Of a stretch of DNA of 58,837 bases, positions 7,982-16,780 are shown one piece after another. The notes under the pieces are model-generated. The model did not search any database and was not told the origin of the DNA. It saw only the letters and a list, made by a program, of their open reading frames with translations. Source of the DNA: a virus; the IMG/VR virus record IMGVR_UViG_3300028025_002566, positions 1 to 58,837 of that record; one strand, 5' to 3'. Position 1 is the stretch's first letter. Every line of letters begins with the position of its first letter. The translations under genes were made by a program, and so were the position numbers.

Positions 7982-9091
7982 ATGACTGCACGTACATTCC
8001 AAACTGGTGGCCCTAAGGCCGCCGCCCGTAGCGCATCTGCTACTGGTAACTCTATGAACGCTTCTGAGAAAGAAGACCTAGCGAATTTCATTTCAATGAT
8101 CTCTCGCGATGAGACTCCTTTCCTAAGCTCTATTGGTAAGACCAAAGCTACTGCCGTATTCCACGAGTGGCAAACTGATGAACTATCTGCTCCCTCTTCT
8201 GGTGCTGTTGCTGAAGGCGTTTCATACGCTACTCAAGCTGCTGCCCAAGGTGCCGAGCCTCTCCGTACTCGTCTAGGTAACTACACCCAGATTAACAGCA
8301 AGACCGTTACCGTTACTGGTACCAAGCGTGCTGTTGACCAAGCCGGTGTTGCTGACGAATACGCATACCAGCTCAAGAAGCGTGGTACTGAAATGCGCCG
8401 CGATGTTGAGTTTGACTTGACCAACAGCTGGAACTCCAGCAATGGTTCTGGCACTCGTACTTTCGGTGGATACCAAGCTTGGGTTAACTATGGTACCGCT
8501 ACTGGTGGTACTGCTCTAAACGTACTAGCTACTCCTGCTGAATACACTGCTCCTACCAATGCTGGTGGTGGTGTTGCCGGTACTTTCGCTACTGTTACTG
8601 GTGCTGATAAGGTTTCACTACAGCTATCACACATTGATACTGTTATGCAAGCTATCTACGAAAACGGTGGTAAGGCTACTAAGCTAATGCTCTCCCCCGC
8701 TAACCGCCGTGTATTCTCTGCCAAGGCACAGTCTGCTGGTTCTAGCTCAAGCAATGCTGGTGACGGTAACGTTCGCCGTAACATTGATGCTGATGGTAAG
8801 CTCCGTCAGTCAGTTGAAATCTACATGTCTGATTTCGGCGACATCATGGTAGTTCCTAACTACGTTATGGGTATCAGCAACACTTCTGTTTCAGGTCTAA
8901 ACGACACCGCTAACTTCAGCGCGTTTGTTTACGATCCACAGTGGTTTGCTTACGCCAGCCTACGTCCTACTCAAGAAGTAGACCTCGGTCAATTAGGTGA
9001 TTCTATCATCGGTCAGATCGTTGAAGAAGGTACCTTAGAGTGCCGTAACCCCAAAGGTTGTGGTCTAATCTTTGGTCTATCAGGCGCTTAA
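7982..9091 (+). CDS. Major capsid protein
   Basis: A 369-residue protein after the scaffold gene. The N-terminal part (ASEKEDLANFISMISRDETPFLSSIGK) and the stretch AVAEGVSYATQAAAQGAEP resemble the SU10-type capsid family (DUF5309). It is predicted to form the HK97-fold shell. Its codons end in C more often than those of its neighbours, as expected for the most highly expressed gene. AAGGAAAA precedes the ATG, and a strong terminator follows. Confidence 0.88.
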   Translation: MTARTFQTGGPKAAARSASATGNSMNASEKEDLANFISMISRDETPFLSSIGKTKATAVFHEWQTDELSAPSSGAVAEGVSYATQAAAQGAEPLRTRLGNYTQINSKTVTVTGTKRAVDQAGVADEYAYQLKKRGTEMRRDVEFDLTNSWNSSNGSGTRTFGGYQAWVNYGTATGGTALNVLATPAEYTAPTNAGGGVAGTFATVTGADKVSLQLSHIDTVMQAIYENGGKATKLMLSPANRRVFSAKAQSAGSSSSNAGDGNVRRNIDADGKLRQSVEIYMSDFGDIMVVPNYVMGISNTSVSGLNDTANFSAFVYDPQWFAYASLRPTQEVDLGQLGDSIIGQIVEEGTLECRNPKGCGLIFGLSGA

Positions 9092-9107
9092 TAAGCTGAG
9101 ATGATAT

Positions 9108-9139
9108 AAAAGGGATGGGATAATATCCTGTCCCTTTTT
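9108..9139 (+). terminator. Terminator after major capsid gene
   Basis: AAAAGGGA pairs with TCCCTTTTT, with an inner stem (GGGA/TCC with G-U pairs) and an AT-rich loop, followed by the T-run. It sits where T7-like phages place the main late terminator, just after the capsid gene. Read-through would supply the tail genes. Confidence 0.85.
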
Positions 9140-9155
9140 ATTTGAAAGGAACATA

Positions 9156-9398
9156 ATGCAAACTCTCAAAATTACAGCAACAAACGGTACATCTAAACTT
9201 GTACCTTTAGATAACGTACTTGAATTAGTCGTTAATACTAGCTTCTTTATTACTAGCGTAAGCTATGTTAATAATGTTGGTACACCTGTTACAGTGGCCG
9301 TAACTGCCTATGATGGTACTAATGATAAATACGAATATGGTCATTTAGAAGATGGTTATATTTTCAGTGCCCACGTAGCTAACTACGTAACACGTTAA
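9156..9398 (+). CDS. Hypothetical 80-aa protein, candidate capsid decoration or head protein
   Basis: GAAAGGAACATA precedes the ATG. The product is beta-rich and low in charge (VVNTSFFITSVSYVNNVG, then TVAVTAYDGTND), which would suit a small virion protein. It is the first gene after the capsid terminator. No family recognised. Confidence 0.65.
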   Translation: MQTLKITATNGTSKLVPLDNVLELVVNTSFFITSVSYVNNVGTPVTVAVTAYDGTNDKYEYGHLEDGYIFSAHVANYVTR

Positions 9399-9414
9399 TA
9401 CTAGAAGGACACAA

Positions 9415-9738
9415 ATGGGATTCCGATCACAACAAGATAATGCTAATAGTTTCTTTGTAAAGACAAATGAAACAGATTACGAATTAGAACAAGATATTCA
9501 AGCGTACAAAGATTACGCTGCAGAACAGAGACAACAAAGCACAATCACAAGCGGAAGTAAACAATACAAGTCGTTTGCTATTATTCCAGATATTGTTGCT
9601 ATTGATATCTTAACTAAATATAAGATGGATATTCATTCACCTGAGTTTATGAATGATCCTGCGCAGTTAAGACGACTAAAACAAATTATTGAATCAGACT
9701 ATCCGTTACTTAAGACAAGTAACATTAAAGCCTTATAA
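9415..9738 (+). CDS. Hypothetical 107-aa protein
   Basis: GAAGGACACAA precedes the ATG. The N-terminal half is polar and helical (YELEQDIQAYKDYAAEQRQQ); the second half reads IIPDIVAIDILTKYKMDIH and ends in a helix (RRLKQIIESDYPLLKT). It sits between capsid and the adaptor gene, so a head-tail role is plausible. No family recognised. Confidence 0.65.
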   Translation: MGFRSQQDNANSFFVKTNETDYELEQDIQAYKDYAAEQRQQSTITSGSKQYKSFAIIPDIVAIDILTKYKMDIHSPEFMNDPAQLRRLKQIIESDYPLLKTSNIKAL

Positions 9739-9750
9739 GGAGAATAACCT

Positions 9751-10620
9751 ATGGCAACCCCATTATATGACGCTCTCGTAGCAAAAGTAAGAGATTGGAG
9801 CAATAAACCCGAAGTAAACACTATTCCTACAAGCGTTATTCAGGATTGCCTAAAGTATTCAGCTGACGAGTGTTATCGATTATTACGTATTCCTCCTTTA
9901 GAGGAAACAGTTATTTACACCGTAAGTTCTGGTGATAATACCGGTGCTCAGAATGATGTATTAAGCTACACTTCATTCCCAATCCCAGAAGACCTTACTC
10001 AATTTATTTATTTAAGGACACTGGAATCAGAGACTAACGAATCAATAGTATTTGATGAGATCACAGATAAAAGAACATTCTTTAATCAATACGCTGAGAC
10101 ATACAGTTCAAACTATTGGATGTGGCAAGATGGTAAGTTATTTATCAAATCACAATTACCTGTAGGTACTCAAGTAGAAATCCATTACTACAAAAGATTA
10201 CCCTCATTAAACGCTTTATACAGCGTAATACCAGTTAATTATATTATTAGTTTATCTGATGCAAATCAACCATACCTTACTTTGGTAGTAAGTGGAGGTA
10301 CTAATTTATATTTTAGTACTGCTAGTTCAGTTACCCGATGCTTTAGTTCGTATGCAGAAGCTGAAGCTTATAATTCTACCGTAACAACTAAAATGTATAT
10401 TGGCAATGAAGTGTCTAATTGGTTAAGAGATCAAAATGAGCGACTACTTATTTGGGGTGGTTTATATAATCTTGGAGCTTATTTAGTTGATGATGCAATG
10501 GAAAAGAGATATCAAGCAAAATTCCTTGATAATATTGGTTCATTAAATAAAGAAGAAAAATGGAGACGTAGCCTTGGTGGTAACGTTCAAATGAACTTTA
10601 ACACTGGTGGTTTAATCTAA
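9751..10620 (+). CDS. Head-to-tail adaptor (T7 gp11-like candidate)
   Basis: In 289 residues, an N-terminal helical part (ALVAKVRDWSNKPE, then CLKYSADECYRLLRIPP) is followed by strands (PIPEDLTQFIYLR, then GTQVEIHYYKRLP) and a C-terminal helical part. This order and the position after the capsid gene match adaptor proteins that bind the portal and start the tail. AAGGAGAATAACCT precedes the ATG. The assignment rests on context and general pattern. Confidence 0.6.
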   Translation: MATPLYDALVAKVRDWSNKPEVNTIPTSVIQDCLKYSADECYRLLRIPPLEETVIYTVSSGDNTGAQNDVLSYTSFPIPEDLTQFIYLRTLESETNESIVFDEITDKRTFFNQYAETYSSNYWMWQDGKLFIKSQLPVGTQVEIHYYKRLPSLNALYSVIPVNYIISLSDANQPYLTLVVSGGTNLYFSTASSVTRCFSSYAEAEAYNSTVTTKMYIGNEVSNWLRDQNERLLIWGGLYNLGAYLVDDAMEKRYQAKFLDNIGSLNKEEKWRRSLGGNVQMNFNTGGLI

Positions 10621-10629
10621 GGAGATATT

Positions 10630-13600
10630 ATGGGATATGAACAACAACCGGGTACTACCTCTGATCAAGCTGAGGGTGGGGAATATGATTCTGGATCACA
10701 AAGCTCAGCCAGTTATCCTATTAGTAGTTCTTTAAATGGGTATAATATTACGCCGGGAGTTACAGGTAATATCTCTTCTGGTGGTCAATATGATGATTTA
10801 GATTCAGTTGACTCTATAAGCTATAGTAATCTTGCAGCTGAATACGCAGGACAAGCTGCTCAAAGCGCTAATGCTGCAGCTAACTCAGCTACAGAAGCTT
10901 CTGCTTCTGCTATTTCTGCTGATATTTCTGCGGATATTGCTTCCGATGCTGCCGGTGATGTTAATGCAGGTGTTATTGCAGCAGCAGCATCAGCCACCTC
11001 TGCTTCAAACTCTGCTACCACAGCTACAACCCAAGCAGGTATTGCTACTACTCAAGCAACAAATGCTTCTGCTTCCGCAACAAGCGCAAGCACATCCGCT
11101 AGTACAGCAAACACTGCCGCTACTACAGCTACTACTCAAGCGGGTATAGCTACTACTCAAGCTACTGCCGCTGCAACCAGCGCTACTAATGCTGCTACTA
11201 CAGCTACTTTATCCGAAACAAGCGCAACTAACGCCGCTACTTCAGCTAGCTCTGCTAATACTTCTGCTTCAACGGCTACAACTGCTGCAACAACAGCAAC
11301 TACACAAGCAGGTATTGCTACTACTCAAGCAGGTATCGCTACTACTCAAGCTACTAATTCTGCAAATAGTGCTACTACAGCTACTACTCAAGCGGGTATA
11401 GCTACTACTCAAGCAGGTATCGCTACTACTCAAGCTGGTATTGCTACTACTCAAGCTGGTATTGCTACTACTCAGGCTACTAATGCCGCATCCTCCGCGA
11501 CTGCTGCAGAAGCAGCGCGTGATCAAGCATTAGCCGCATTTGATAATTTTGATGATATGTATTTGGGTGATAAATCATCCGACCCAACGGTTGATAATGA
11601 TGGTAATCCACTTCAGACAGGTGCATTATACTTTAATACAGTAGATAATGTAATGAAAGTATATACAGGCACTGCATGGGTAGCTGCCTACGTTTCAGGA
11701 GCTGGTGTATTACTTGTTGCTAATAACTTATCTGACGTACAAAGTGCTGCTACTTCCAGAACTAATCTAGGCTTAGGCACTGCTGCAACTACTGATAGTA
11801 CTGCTTACGCTACTGCTGCACAAGGGGCATTAGCTGACAGTGCTTTACAACCTGCTTCAATAGGTACAACTGTACAAGGTTATAATGCAAACACGGTTGT
11901 AGATGCCTCTTATGTACATACAGATAACAATTACACAACTACTGAGAAAAGTAAATTAGCGGGTATTGCGGCAGGTGCTGAAGTTAACGTTAACGCCGAC
12001 TGGAATGCTTCAAGTGGTGATGCTCAGATTTTAAATAAACCAACTCTAGGAACTGCAGCAGCAACAGACTCTACAGCATATGCAACAGCTGCACAAGGTA
12101 TTAAAGCGGATACTGCATTACAAACTGTAGCCTCTGCTGACGGAAGCATTATTGTTACTACAACAGGAACGGCTGTTGATTTGGCAGTATCACAAACATC
12201 CCCTGCCTCTGTAGTAGTTGAGCAGGTAAGGAATACCACTGGCGCAACTCTTACTAAAGGTACAGCAGTTTATATTTCAGGCGCTACAGGTCAATTGCCA
12301 ACTGTGTCTAAGGCTTTAGCTACTGGTGACTCTACCTCCGCACAAACTTTAGGTTTAATTACTAATGATATATCTAACAATTCCAATGGATATGTTACTA
12401 TTATTGGTCTTATTACAAATATAAACACATCAGCGTATACCGATGGTGATCAATTATATCTGAGTCCAACAACAGCAGGAACATTAACTGCAACAAAACC
12501 TTATGCACCAAATCATATGGTGTATGTAGCTGTGGTTGCTCATGCCCACCCGTCTCAAGGTAAGCTACTTGTTAAAGTACAAAACGGCTATGAGATGGAT
12601 GAGCTGCATGATGTATCAGCTCAATCACCAACAACAGGCCAGACTCTTGTATATAACAGTACAACTAGTTTATGGGAGAAGTCTAATGCTCCTGTAATCT
12701 CAAGTACAACCATTAACAGTACAAGTATTGGGGCTACAACACCTTCTACTGGTGCGTTTACTACATTGTCTGCTTCAGGTAATGCTGTAATCAGCGTTAC
12801 AGACAACACCAACGCTGCTTTGCGTATCACTCAACTCGGCACAGGTAATGCTTTGTTGGTTGAGGATGAGACCAACCCTGATTCAACACCGTTTGTTGTT
12901 ACAGCAGACGGGCGAGTAATTCTTGGCACAACAGAAGCGGCTGCGACCTACGGCGCAACAACTCCATTCATGCAAGTTCGTGGAACTGATGGAAGTACGT
13001 CTGCTGCATCTATTGAATCAAATTCAACAACAGCTACTCGTGGTGGCACTTTATTTTTGACAAGAAGCCGTGGCACAACAGTGGGCTCAACAGCGATTGT
13101 TGCAGATGATGATAGGCTTGCTTCAATTATTGGAAGCGGCGCGGACGGGTCAACTTTTGTTCAGGCCGCAAGAATTGATGTCGAAGTAGACGGTACACCC
13201 GGCACAAACGACATGCCCGGTCGCTTGGTGTTCAGCACCACTGCCGATGGCGCAAGTACGCCTACTGAGCGTATGCGTATCGACAGCGCAGGAAGAACTG
13301 TTATTGGTGCTTCACAAGCGTATGCTGCTGATGGTGACACGCAGCAACTTCAAGTTCATGGACTGACACAAGCAGCATCGAGCGCGTTGCTTGCAAACTG
13401 GTCTGCAACCGCAACATCAGAGCCAAACCTTGTGCTTGCTCATTCTCGCAGCGGTGTTGTCGGAACTCAAACAGCATCAGTGCTTAATGATAATTTAGGC
13501 AATATTACTTTTTGTGGTTCTGATGGTTCAGTTTTCAACGCAGGCGTTGGAATTCTTGCTGAAGCAGATGGCACATGGAGTGGTTCAAGCACGCCTGCAA

Positions 13601-14088
13601 AAGTTACTTTTTTCACCGTTCCTTCTGGTGCGACAACCGGTGAAGAAGCTCTTTCATTAACTAGCGGTCAAGGTGTGCAAATCGCACGCACAGCAGTTAC
13701 ATCTCCTGTGGCTAATGACGGTAACGTATTCAGCGGTACTTATACGCCTACACAGGTAAGCACAAACACAAACGTATCATCTGTTACGTATTCTGCTTGC
13801 CAATACATGCGTGTTGGTAACACAGTTACTGTTAGCGGTCAGATTGCTATTGACCCTACACTGGGAGTAACAAACACCGTTGTTCTAATGTCTCTTCCGA
13901 TTGCTTCAAGTTTTTCAGCGTCAAGACAACTTGGAGGCACTGGTTCATCGATAACTGCTGTAAATTATGCGGCACAAGGGCTGGCGTTTATGGCAAACTC
14001 AACAGATGATTGCGTAGAAATTCGTTTAAACCCAGTTAGCGCTTCTACTGTTTCTTACATATTTTCATTCACATATCAGGTGCTTTAA
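10630..14088 (+). CDS. Long tail fibre with heptad repeats
   Basis: In 1152 residues, a short N-terminal part (likely virion attachment) is followed by an Ala/Ser/Thr coiled region (about 70-300) containing repeats of ATTQAGI. Next come fibre-type shaft segments (NTTGATLTKGTAVYISGATG, residues about 535-555) and a C-terminal region with PFVVTADGRVILG and RMRIDSAGRTVIG, seen widely in phage fibres. The last part uses more GC-rich codons than the first. Receptor binding is the likely role. GGAGATATT precedes the ATG. Confidence 0.85.
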   Translation: MGYEQQPGTTSDQAEGGEYDSGSQSSASYPISSSLNGYNITPGVTGNISSGGQYDDLDSVDSISYSNLAAEYAGQAAQSANAAANSATEASASAISADISADIASDAAGDVNAGVIAAAASATSASNSATTATTQAGIATTQATNASASATSASTSASTANTAATTATTQAGIATTQATAAATSATNAATTATLSETSATNAATSASSANTSASTATTAATTATTQAGIATTQAGIATTQATNSANSATTATTQAGIATTQAGIATTQAGIATTQAGIATTQATNAASSATAAEAARDQALAAFDNFDDMYLGDKSSDPTVDNDGNPLQTGALYFNTVDNVMKVYTGTAWVAAYVSGAGVLLVANNLSDVQSAATSRTNLGLGTAATTDSTAYATAAQGALADSALQPASIGTTVQGYNANTVVDASYVHTDNNYTTTEKSKLAGIAAGAEVNVNADWNASSGDAQILNKPTLGTAAATDSTAYATAAQGIKADTALQTVASADGSIIVTTTGTAVDLAVSQTSPASVVVEQVRNTTGATLTKGTAVYISGATGQLPTVSKALATGDSTSAQTLGLITNDISNNSNGYVTIIGLITNINTSAYTDGDQLYLSPTTAGTLTATKPYAPNHMVYVAVVAHAHPSQGKLLVKVQNGYEMDELHDVSAQSPTTGQTLVYNSTTSLWEKSNAPVISSTTINSTSIGATTPSTGAFTTLSASGNAVISVTDNTNAALRITQLGTGNALLVEDETNPDSTPFVVTADGRVILGTTEAAATYGATTPFMQVRGTDGSTSAASIESNSTTATRGGTLFLTRSRGTTVGSTAIVADDDRLASIIGSGADGSTFVQAARIDVEVDGTPGTNDMPGRLVFSTTADGASTPTERMRIDSAGRTVIGASQAYAADGDTQQLQVHGLTQAASSALLANWSATATSEPNLVLAHSRSGVVGTQTASVLNDNLGNITFCGSDGSVFNAGVGILAEADGTWSGSSTPAKVTFFTVPSGATTGEEALSLTSGQGVQIARTAVTSPVANDGNVFSGTYTPTQVSTNTNVSSVTYSACQYMRVGNTVTVSGQIAIDPTLGVTNTVVLMSLPIASSFSASRQLGGTGSSITAVNYAAQGLAFMANSTDDCVEIRLNPVSASTVSYIFSFTYQVL
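11020..11490 (+). repeat. Degenerate 21-bp tandem repeats in fibre gene
   Basis: The unit GCTACTACTCAAGCAGGTAT(C) recurs, with four adjacent near-identical copies around 11400-11475 and further copies from 11020. It encodes the heptad ATTQAGI, so the array extends a coiled coil. The near-identity at DNA level permits length change by slippage or recombination. Confidence 0.85.
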
Positions 14089-14241
14089 ATGATTGATTCA
14101 TACACACTTAACTTTGCAGAGCAAAAGCTAATCGTCACGTTTGCTGATGAAACAACCAAAGAGTACACACAAGAAGACAAGGATCAATATCTTGTTGAGT
14201 ACCCTGACCGTGTTTCTGATGTAGTGGCGATGGGCTGGTAA
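14089..14241 (+). CDS. 50-aa protein after tail fibre
   Basis: The ATG follows the fibre stop by no bases (TAAATG). The product begins MIDSYTLNFAEQKLIVTFAD and ends PDRVSDVVAMGW. It shares the more GC-rich composition of the fibre C-terminus, so both were probably acquired together. A role as a fibre-assembly partner is inferred from position only. A similar small gene follows the second fibre at 22169. Confidence 0.6.
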   Translation: MIDSYTLNFAEQKLIVTFADETTKEYTQEDKDQYLVEYPDRVSDVVAMGW

Positions 14242-14277
14242 TGTTTTAATTTACAAAATTTTTTAAGAGAATAGACC

Positions 14278-14475
14278 ATGTCAACGACATTACAACAAAC
14301 TACAGAAACGGGGGTATCTATGGCAACAAAAGCTGCCGCCCCCGTAAGTGTTTCCTTAGCCACTGTTGCTGGTTATCAAGTATCCGAATTAGTTCTTTGG
14401 GCTACTTTACTATATACCGTATTAATGATTTGCCATAAGTTATACGCCATTTATAAAGATTTAAAGGAACCATAA
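14278..14475 (+). CDS. Small one-TM protein, candidate holin
   Basis: In 65 residues, a polar Thr/Ala-rich N-terminus is followed by one hydrophobic segment (ELVLWATLLYTVLMI) and a short basic tail (HKLYAIYKDLKEP). AAGAGAATAG lies upstream of the ATG; an internal ATG at 14320 (MATKAAAP) could give a shorter form, reminiscent of dual-start holins. It opens the lysis cassette. Function inferred from topology and context. Confidence 0.6.
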   Translation: MSTTLQQTTETGVSMATKAAAPVSVSLATVAGYQVSELVLWATLLYTVLMICHKLYAIYKDLKEP

Positions 14476-14982
14476 ATGGAACCGATTACAACAGCACTTG
14501 CCGCACTTGGGGTTGTTAAACAAATTGTTAATGTAATTAAACAAGCAGATAGCACAATACAAGATGTATCTTCTCTTGGGCCTTTGCTTGGTAGGTATTT
14601 TGATAAGAAACATGAGATAACAAAGAGTTTAAGAGAGACAAGTAAACCAGGATTTAAAGGCTCAAATATGGGCCGTGCTGCTGAAATTGAATTAGAGTTA
14701 AAGAGTATGGCTCAATTCGAAAATGAAATGCAATTTATATTTATGACAACAGGTAACATTGATGTCTGGAATAAAATTGTGGCCAGATCTGCAGCAATGG
14801 ATGAAGAAGATAGAGCAAATCAACGTAGAGCTGCTGATGCACTTAAACAAGCCCGTAAGAAAAGAAAAGAAAATTTTGAGTTAGGTATTGCTATTACCTT
14901 ATCTACTATTACCCTTGTTATTTTAATGTGGATTGGTATTGAAGCTATATACTATTGTAGGGAGGTTAAGTGTGGAGCCTGA
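14476..14982 (+). CDS. C-terminally anchored membrane protein in lysis cassette
   Basis: In 168 residues, a charged helical body (about 40-125, including RRAADALKQARKKRKENF) precedes a C-terminal hydrophobic segment (LGIAITLSTITLVILMWIG) and a short Cys-containing tail. The start abuts the previous stop. The following gene overlaps its end. A spanin-like or lysis-control role is possible; no family recognised. Confidence 0.65.
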   Translation: MEPITTALAALGVVKQIVNVIKQADSTIQDVSSLGPLLGRYFDKKHEITKSLRETSKPGFKGSNMGRAAEIELELKSMAQFENEMQFIFMTTGNIDVWNKIVARSAAMDEEDRANQRRAADALKQARKKRKENFELGIAITLSTITLVILMWIGIEAIYYCREVKCGA

Positions 14983-15589
14983 TAAATTAAATGCTAATAC
15001 AACATTAGACAAAATATTATCCTATGTAGATTCTCCATTTAAACTATTTGCTATTATAGTTATGGGTATCATAGCTTTCACAGGTTATTTTCTATGGCAA
15101 AATCAAGAGTTCATGCGGGATGCCTATAAGGAATCTAAGAAATTACCTGAGATAAATGTAGATAGAGTAGATGATGCTTCAGCAATGTTATTTAAAAAGA
15201 CTGGTGCTACTGTTGTAGCTGTATTTAAAGTTAACCCTTTATTCAATAGCCGAACATTGTACAAAGCATATACTAAAGATGGTAGAGATAAAAGTATCGA
15301 AGATATTGATGTCGGTTTGTTCAGTCAAAATACTGGAAACAACAATGATGTAATTTCTTTGATGACCAATCAAATTCCATGTAGTGAATATCGTTATGCA
15401 CAATCAGAAGTAGGTTTATGGTATATTGAAAAGGGTGTAACATTCACCTGTCGTATAAGTATACCACCAGACAGTCATAGGTTTGTTGGACAGATTACTG
15501 TTGGATGGTCTGAACCTCCACAAAATCTGGAACAAACAAAATTCATGCTGGAGATTGCCAGCGCGATGTTAACTAAAAGAGGTAATTAA
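14972..15589 (+). CDS. N-terminally anchored membrane protein in lysis cassette
   Basis: A GTG start at 14972 is chosen because GGGAGG lies 5 bases upstream; the frame is open further back but has no other good site. The 205-residue product has one hydrophobic segment near the N-terminus (KLFAIIVMGIIAFTGYFLW) and a soluble mixed domain (about 55-200, including VGLWYIEKGVTFTCR). It overlaps the preceding gene by 11 bases. A periplasmic or cytoplasmic sensor or lysis regulator is possible, but the function is unknown. Confidence 0.65.
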   Translation: MEPDKLNANTTLDKILSYVDSPFKLFAIIVMGIIAFTGYFLWQNQEFMRDAYKESKKLPEINVDRVDDASAMLFKKTGATVVAVFKVNPLFNSRTLYKAYTKDGRDKSIEDIDVGLFSQNTGNNNDVISLMTNQIPCSEYRYAQSEVGLWYIEKGVTFTCRISIPPDSHRFVGQITVGWSEPPQNLEQTKFMLEIASAMLTKRGN

Positions 15590-15590
15590 T

Positions 15591-16001
15591 ATGTTTGCAC
15601 TTGGACCAATACTTGAGATAGGTGGTAAGCTTATTGATAAGCTCATTCCTGATCCTGAAGCTAAAGCAAAAGCTCAACTTGACTTAGCAAAGATGGCACA
15701 GGATGGTGAGCTAGCTAAGATGGCTAATGAAACCAAATTATATGAGACAGAACAAAACAACTTAAGCGATCGTCATAAAGCTGATATGGCCTCTGACTCT
15801 TGGTGGTCTAAAAATATCCGACCATTAACTTTAGTTTATATATTGGTAGCTTATTTATTGTTAGCAGTGTTAGACGCTTCAGTGCTTGATGTTGCTGATG
15901 CTTTCGTAGAATTGCTTGGTCAATGGGGTATGCTAGTTATGTCTTTTTATTTTGGTGGTAGAACTCTTGAAAAGATTATGGATATGAAAGCAAATAAATG
16001 A
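15591..16001 (+). CDS. Holin of the three-TM (GTA-type) family
   Basis: In 136 residues, the N-terminal IPDPEAKAKAQLDLAKM block followed by WWSKNIRPLTLVYILVAYLL and a second hydrophobic stretch (WGMLVMSFYFGGRTLEKIM) match the holin family first described from gene-transfer agents (PF11351). Such holins make inner-membrane lesions that release the endolysin. The next gene, an M15 peptidase, overlaps its stop by 4 bases, which supports the assignment. Confidence 0.8.
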   Translation: MFALGPILEIGGKLIDKLIPDPEAKAKAQLDLAKMAQDGELAKMANETKLYETEQNNLSDRHKADMASDSWWSKNIRPLTLVYILVAYLLLAVLDASVLDVADAFVELLGQWGMLVMSFYFGGRTLEKIMDMKANK

Positions 16002-16462
16002 ACTTAACTAAAAACTTTACACTGTCTGAGTTAACTAAAAGTGAAACTGCTTTACGCAAGGGGCTTAACAATGAACCAAATCAAGAGGTTATCTCTAATT
16101 TACAATTATTGGCTGACAATGTGTTGCAACCTGTACGTGAGCACTACAATAAAGGTATCAAAGTTAATAGCGGTTATCGCAGTCCGGAAGTAAATGCTTC
16201 AGTTGGTGGAAGTAAAACCAGTGATCATTGTAAAGGACAAGCTGCTGATATTGAAATTCCGGGCGTGTCTAACGCAGAACTTGCTGAGTATATTAAAAAT
16301 AACTTAAAGTTCACACAATTAATTCTTGAGTTCTATACACAGGGTGTTCCTGACTCTGGTTGGGTACATGTATCTTATGATTCATCCAACTTAAAATGTC
16401 AGACACTTACAGCAGTAAAACAAAACGGTAAGACTGTATATCTCAATGGTATACAAGCTTAA
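15998..16462 (+). CDS. Endolysin, M15 zinc peptidase
   Basis: The 154-residue product has the M15A pattern: SGYRSPEVNASVGGSKTSDH (ligand His and Asp), GQAADIEI (ligand Asp) and GWVHVSY (ligand His). Such enzymes cleave D-Ala or L-Ala-D-Glu bonds of the peptidoglycan peptide. There is no signal peptide, so export would need the holin encoded just upstream (overlap ATGA). It is the last gene before the second plus-strand promoter. Confidence 0.9.
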   Translation: MNLTKNFTLSELTKSETALRKGLNNEPNQEVISNLQLLADNVLQPVREHYNKGIKVNSGYRSPEVNASVGGSKTSDHCKGQAADIEIPGVSNAELAEYIKNNLKFTQLILEFYTQGVPDSGWVHVSYDSSNLKCQTLTAVKQNGKTVYLNGIQA

Positions 16463-16480
16463 TCGGTACCTAATAGGAAA
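16462..16480 (+). promoter_or_regulatory. Candidate phage promoter between lysis and tail genes
   Basis: ATCGGTACCTAATAGGAAA matches the repeated motif core GGTACCTAATAG exactly. It lies right after the endolysin stop and 7 bases before the next ATG region, so it would start a transcript for the PhoH and tail genes. Confidence 0.65.
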
Positions 16481-16486
16481 CAAAGT

Positions 16487-16759
16487 ATGATAGAGTATGC
16501 TGGAGAAAGTTTTTCAGGTTATAACAAACCTAAGAAAACACCTAACCATCCTACTAAGTCCCATGCTGTACTTGTTAAAGAAGGTACTAAAGTAAGGCTT
16601 ATTAGGTTTGGTGAACAAGGGACACAAGGTAGTCCTAAGAAAGAAGGCGAGTCAGAGTCATATCGTAACCGCAGAGAATCGTTTAAGGCGAGACATGCCA
16701 AAGATATTGCTAAGGGTCCATTAAGCGCAGCTTATTGGGCAAACAAAGTTAAATGGTGA
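16487..16759 (+). CDS. Conserved hypothetical 90-aa protein
   Basis: A basic protein with the blocks SHAVLVKEGTKVRLIRFGEQ and RRESFKARHAKDIAKG, ending AAYWANKVKW. The same blocks occur in many phage and some viral proteins of unknown function. It is the first gene after the promoter at 16462 and precedes PhoH. The strong basic character suggests nucleic-acid contact; this is inference. Confidence 0.75.
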   Translation: MIEYAGESFSGYNKPKKTPNHPTKSHAVLVKEGTKVRLIRFGEQGTQGSPKKEGESESYRNRRESFKARHAKDIAKGPLSAAYWANKVKW

Positions 16760-16780
16760 TCTGTAGTTAAGGATTATAAA

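Noticed and set aside
10832-11401. Leu/Gln-rich frames inside the fibre gene
   Set aside because: Shadow frames created by the Ala/Thr repeat codons.
11020-11490. Repeat array that could be taken for a CRISPR
   Set aside because: Units are contiguous, in frame and encode a heptad; there are no unique spacers.
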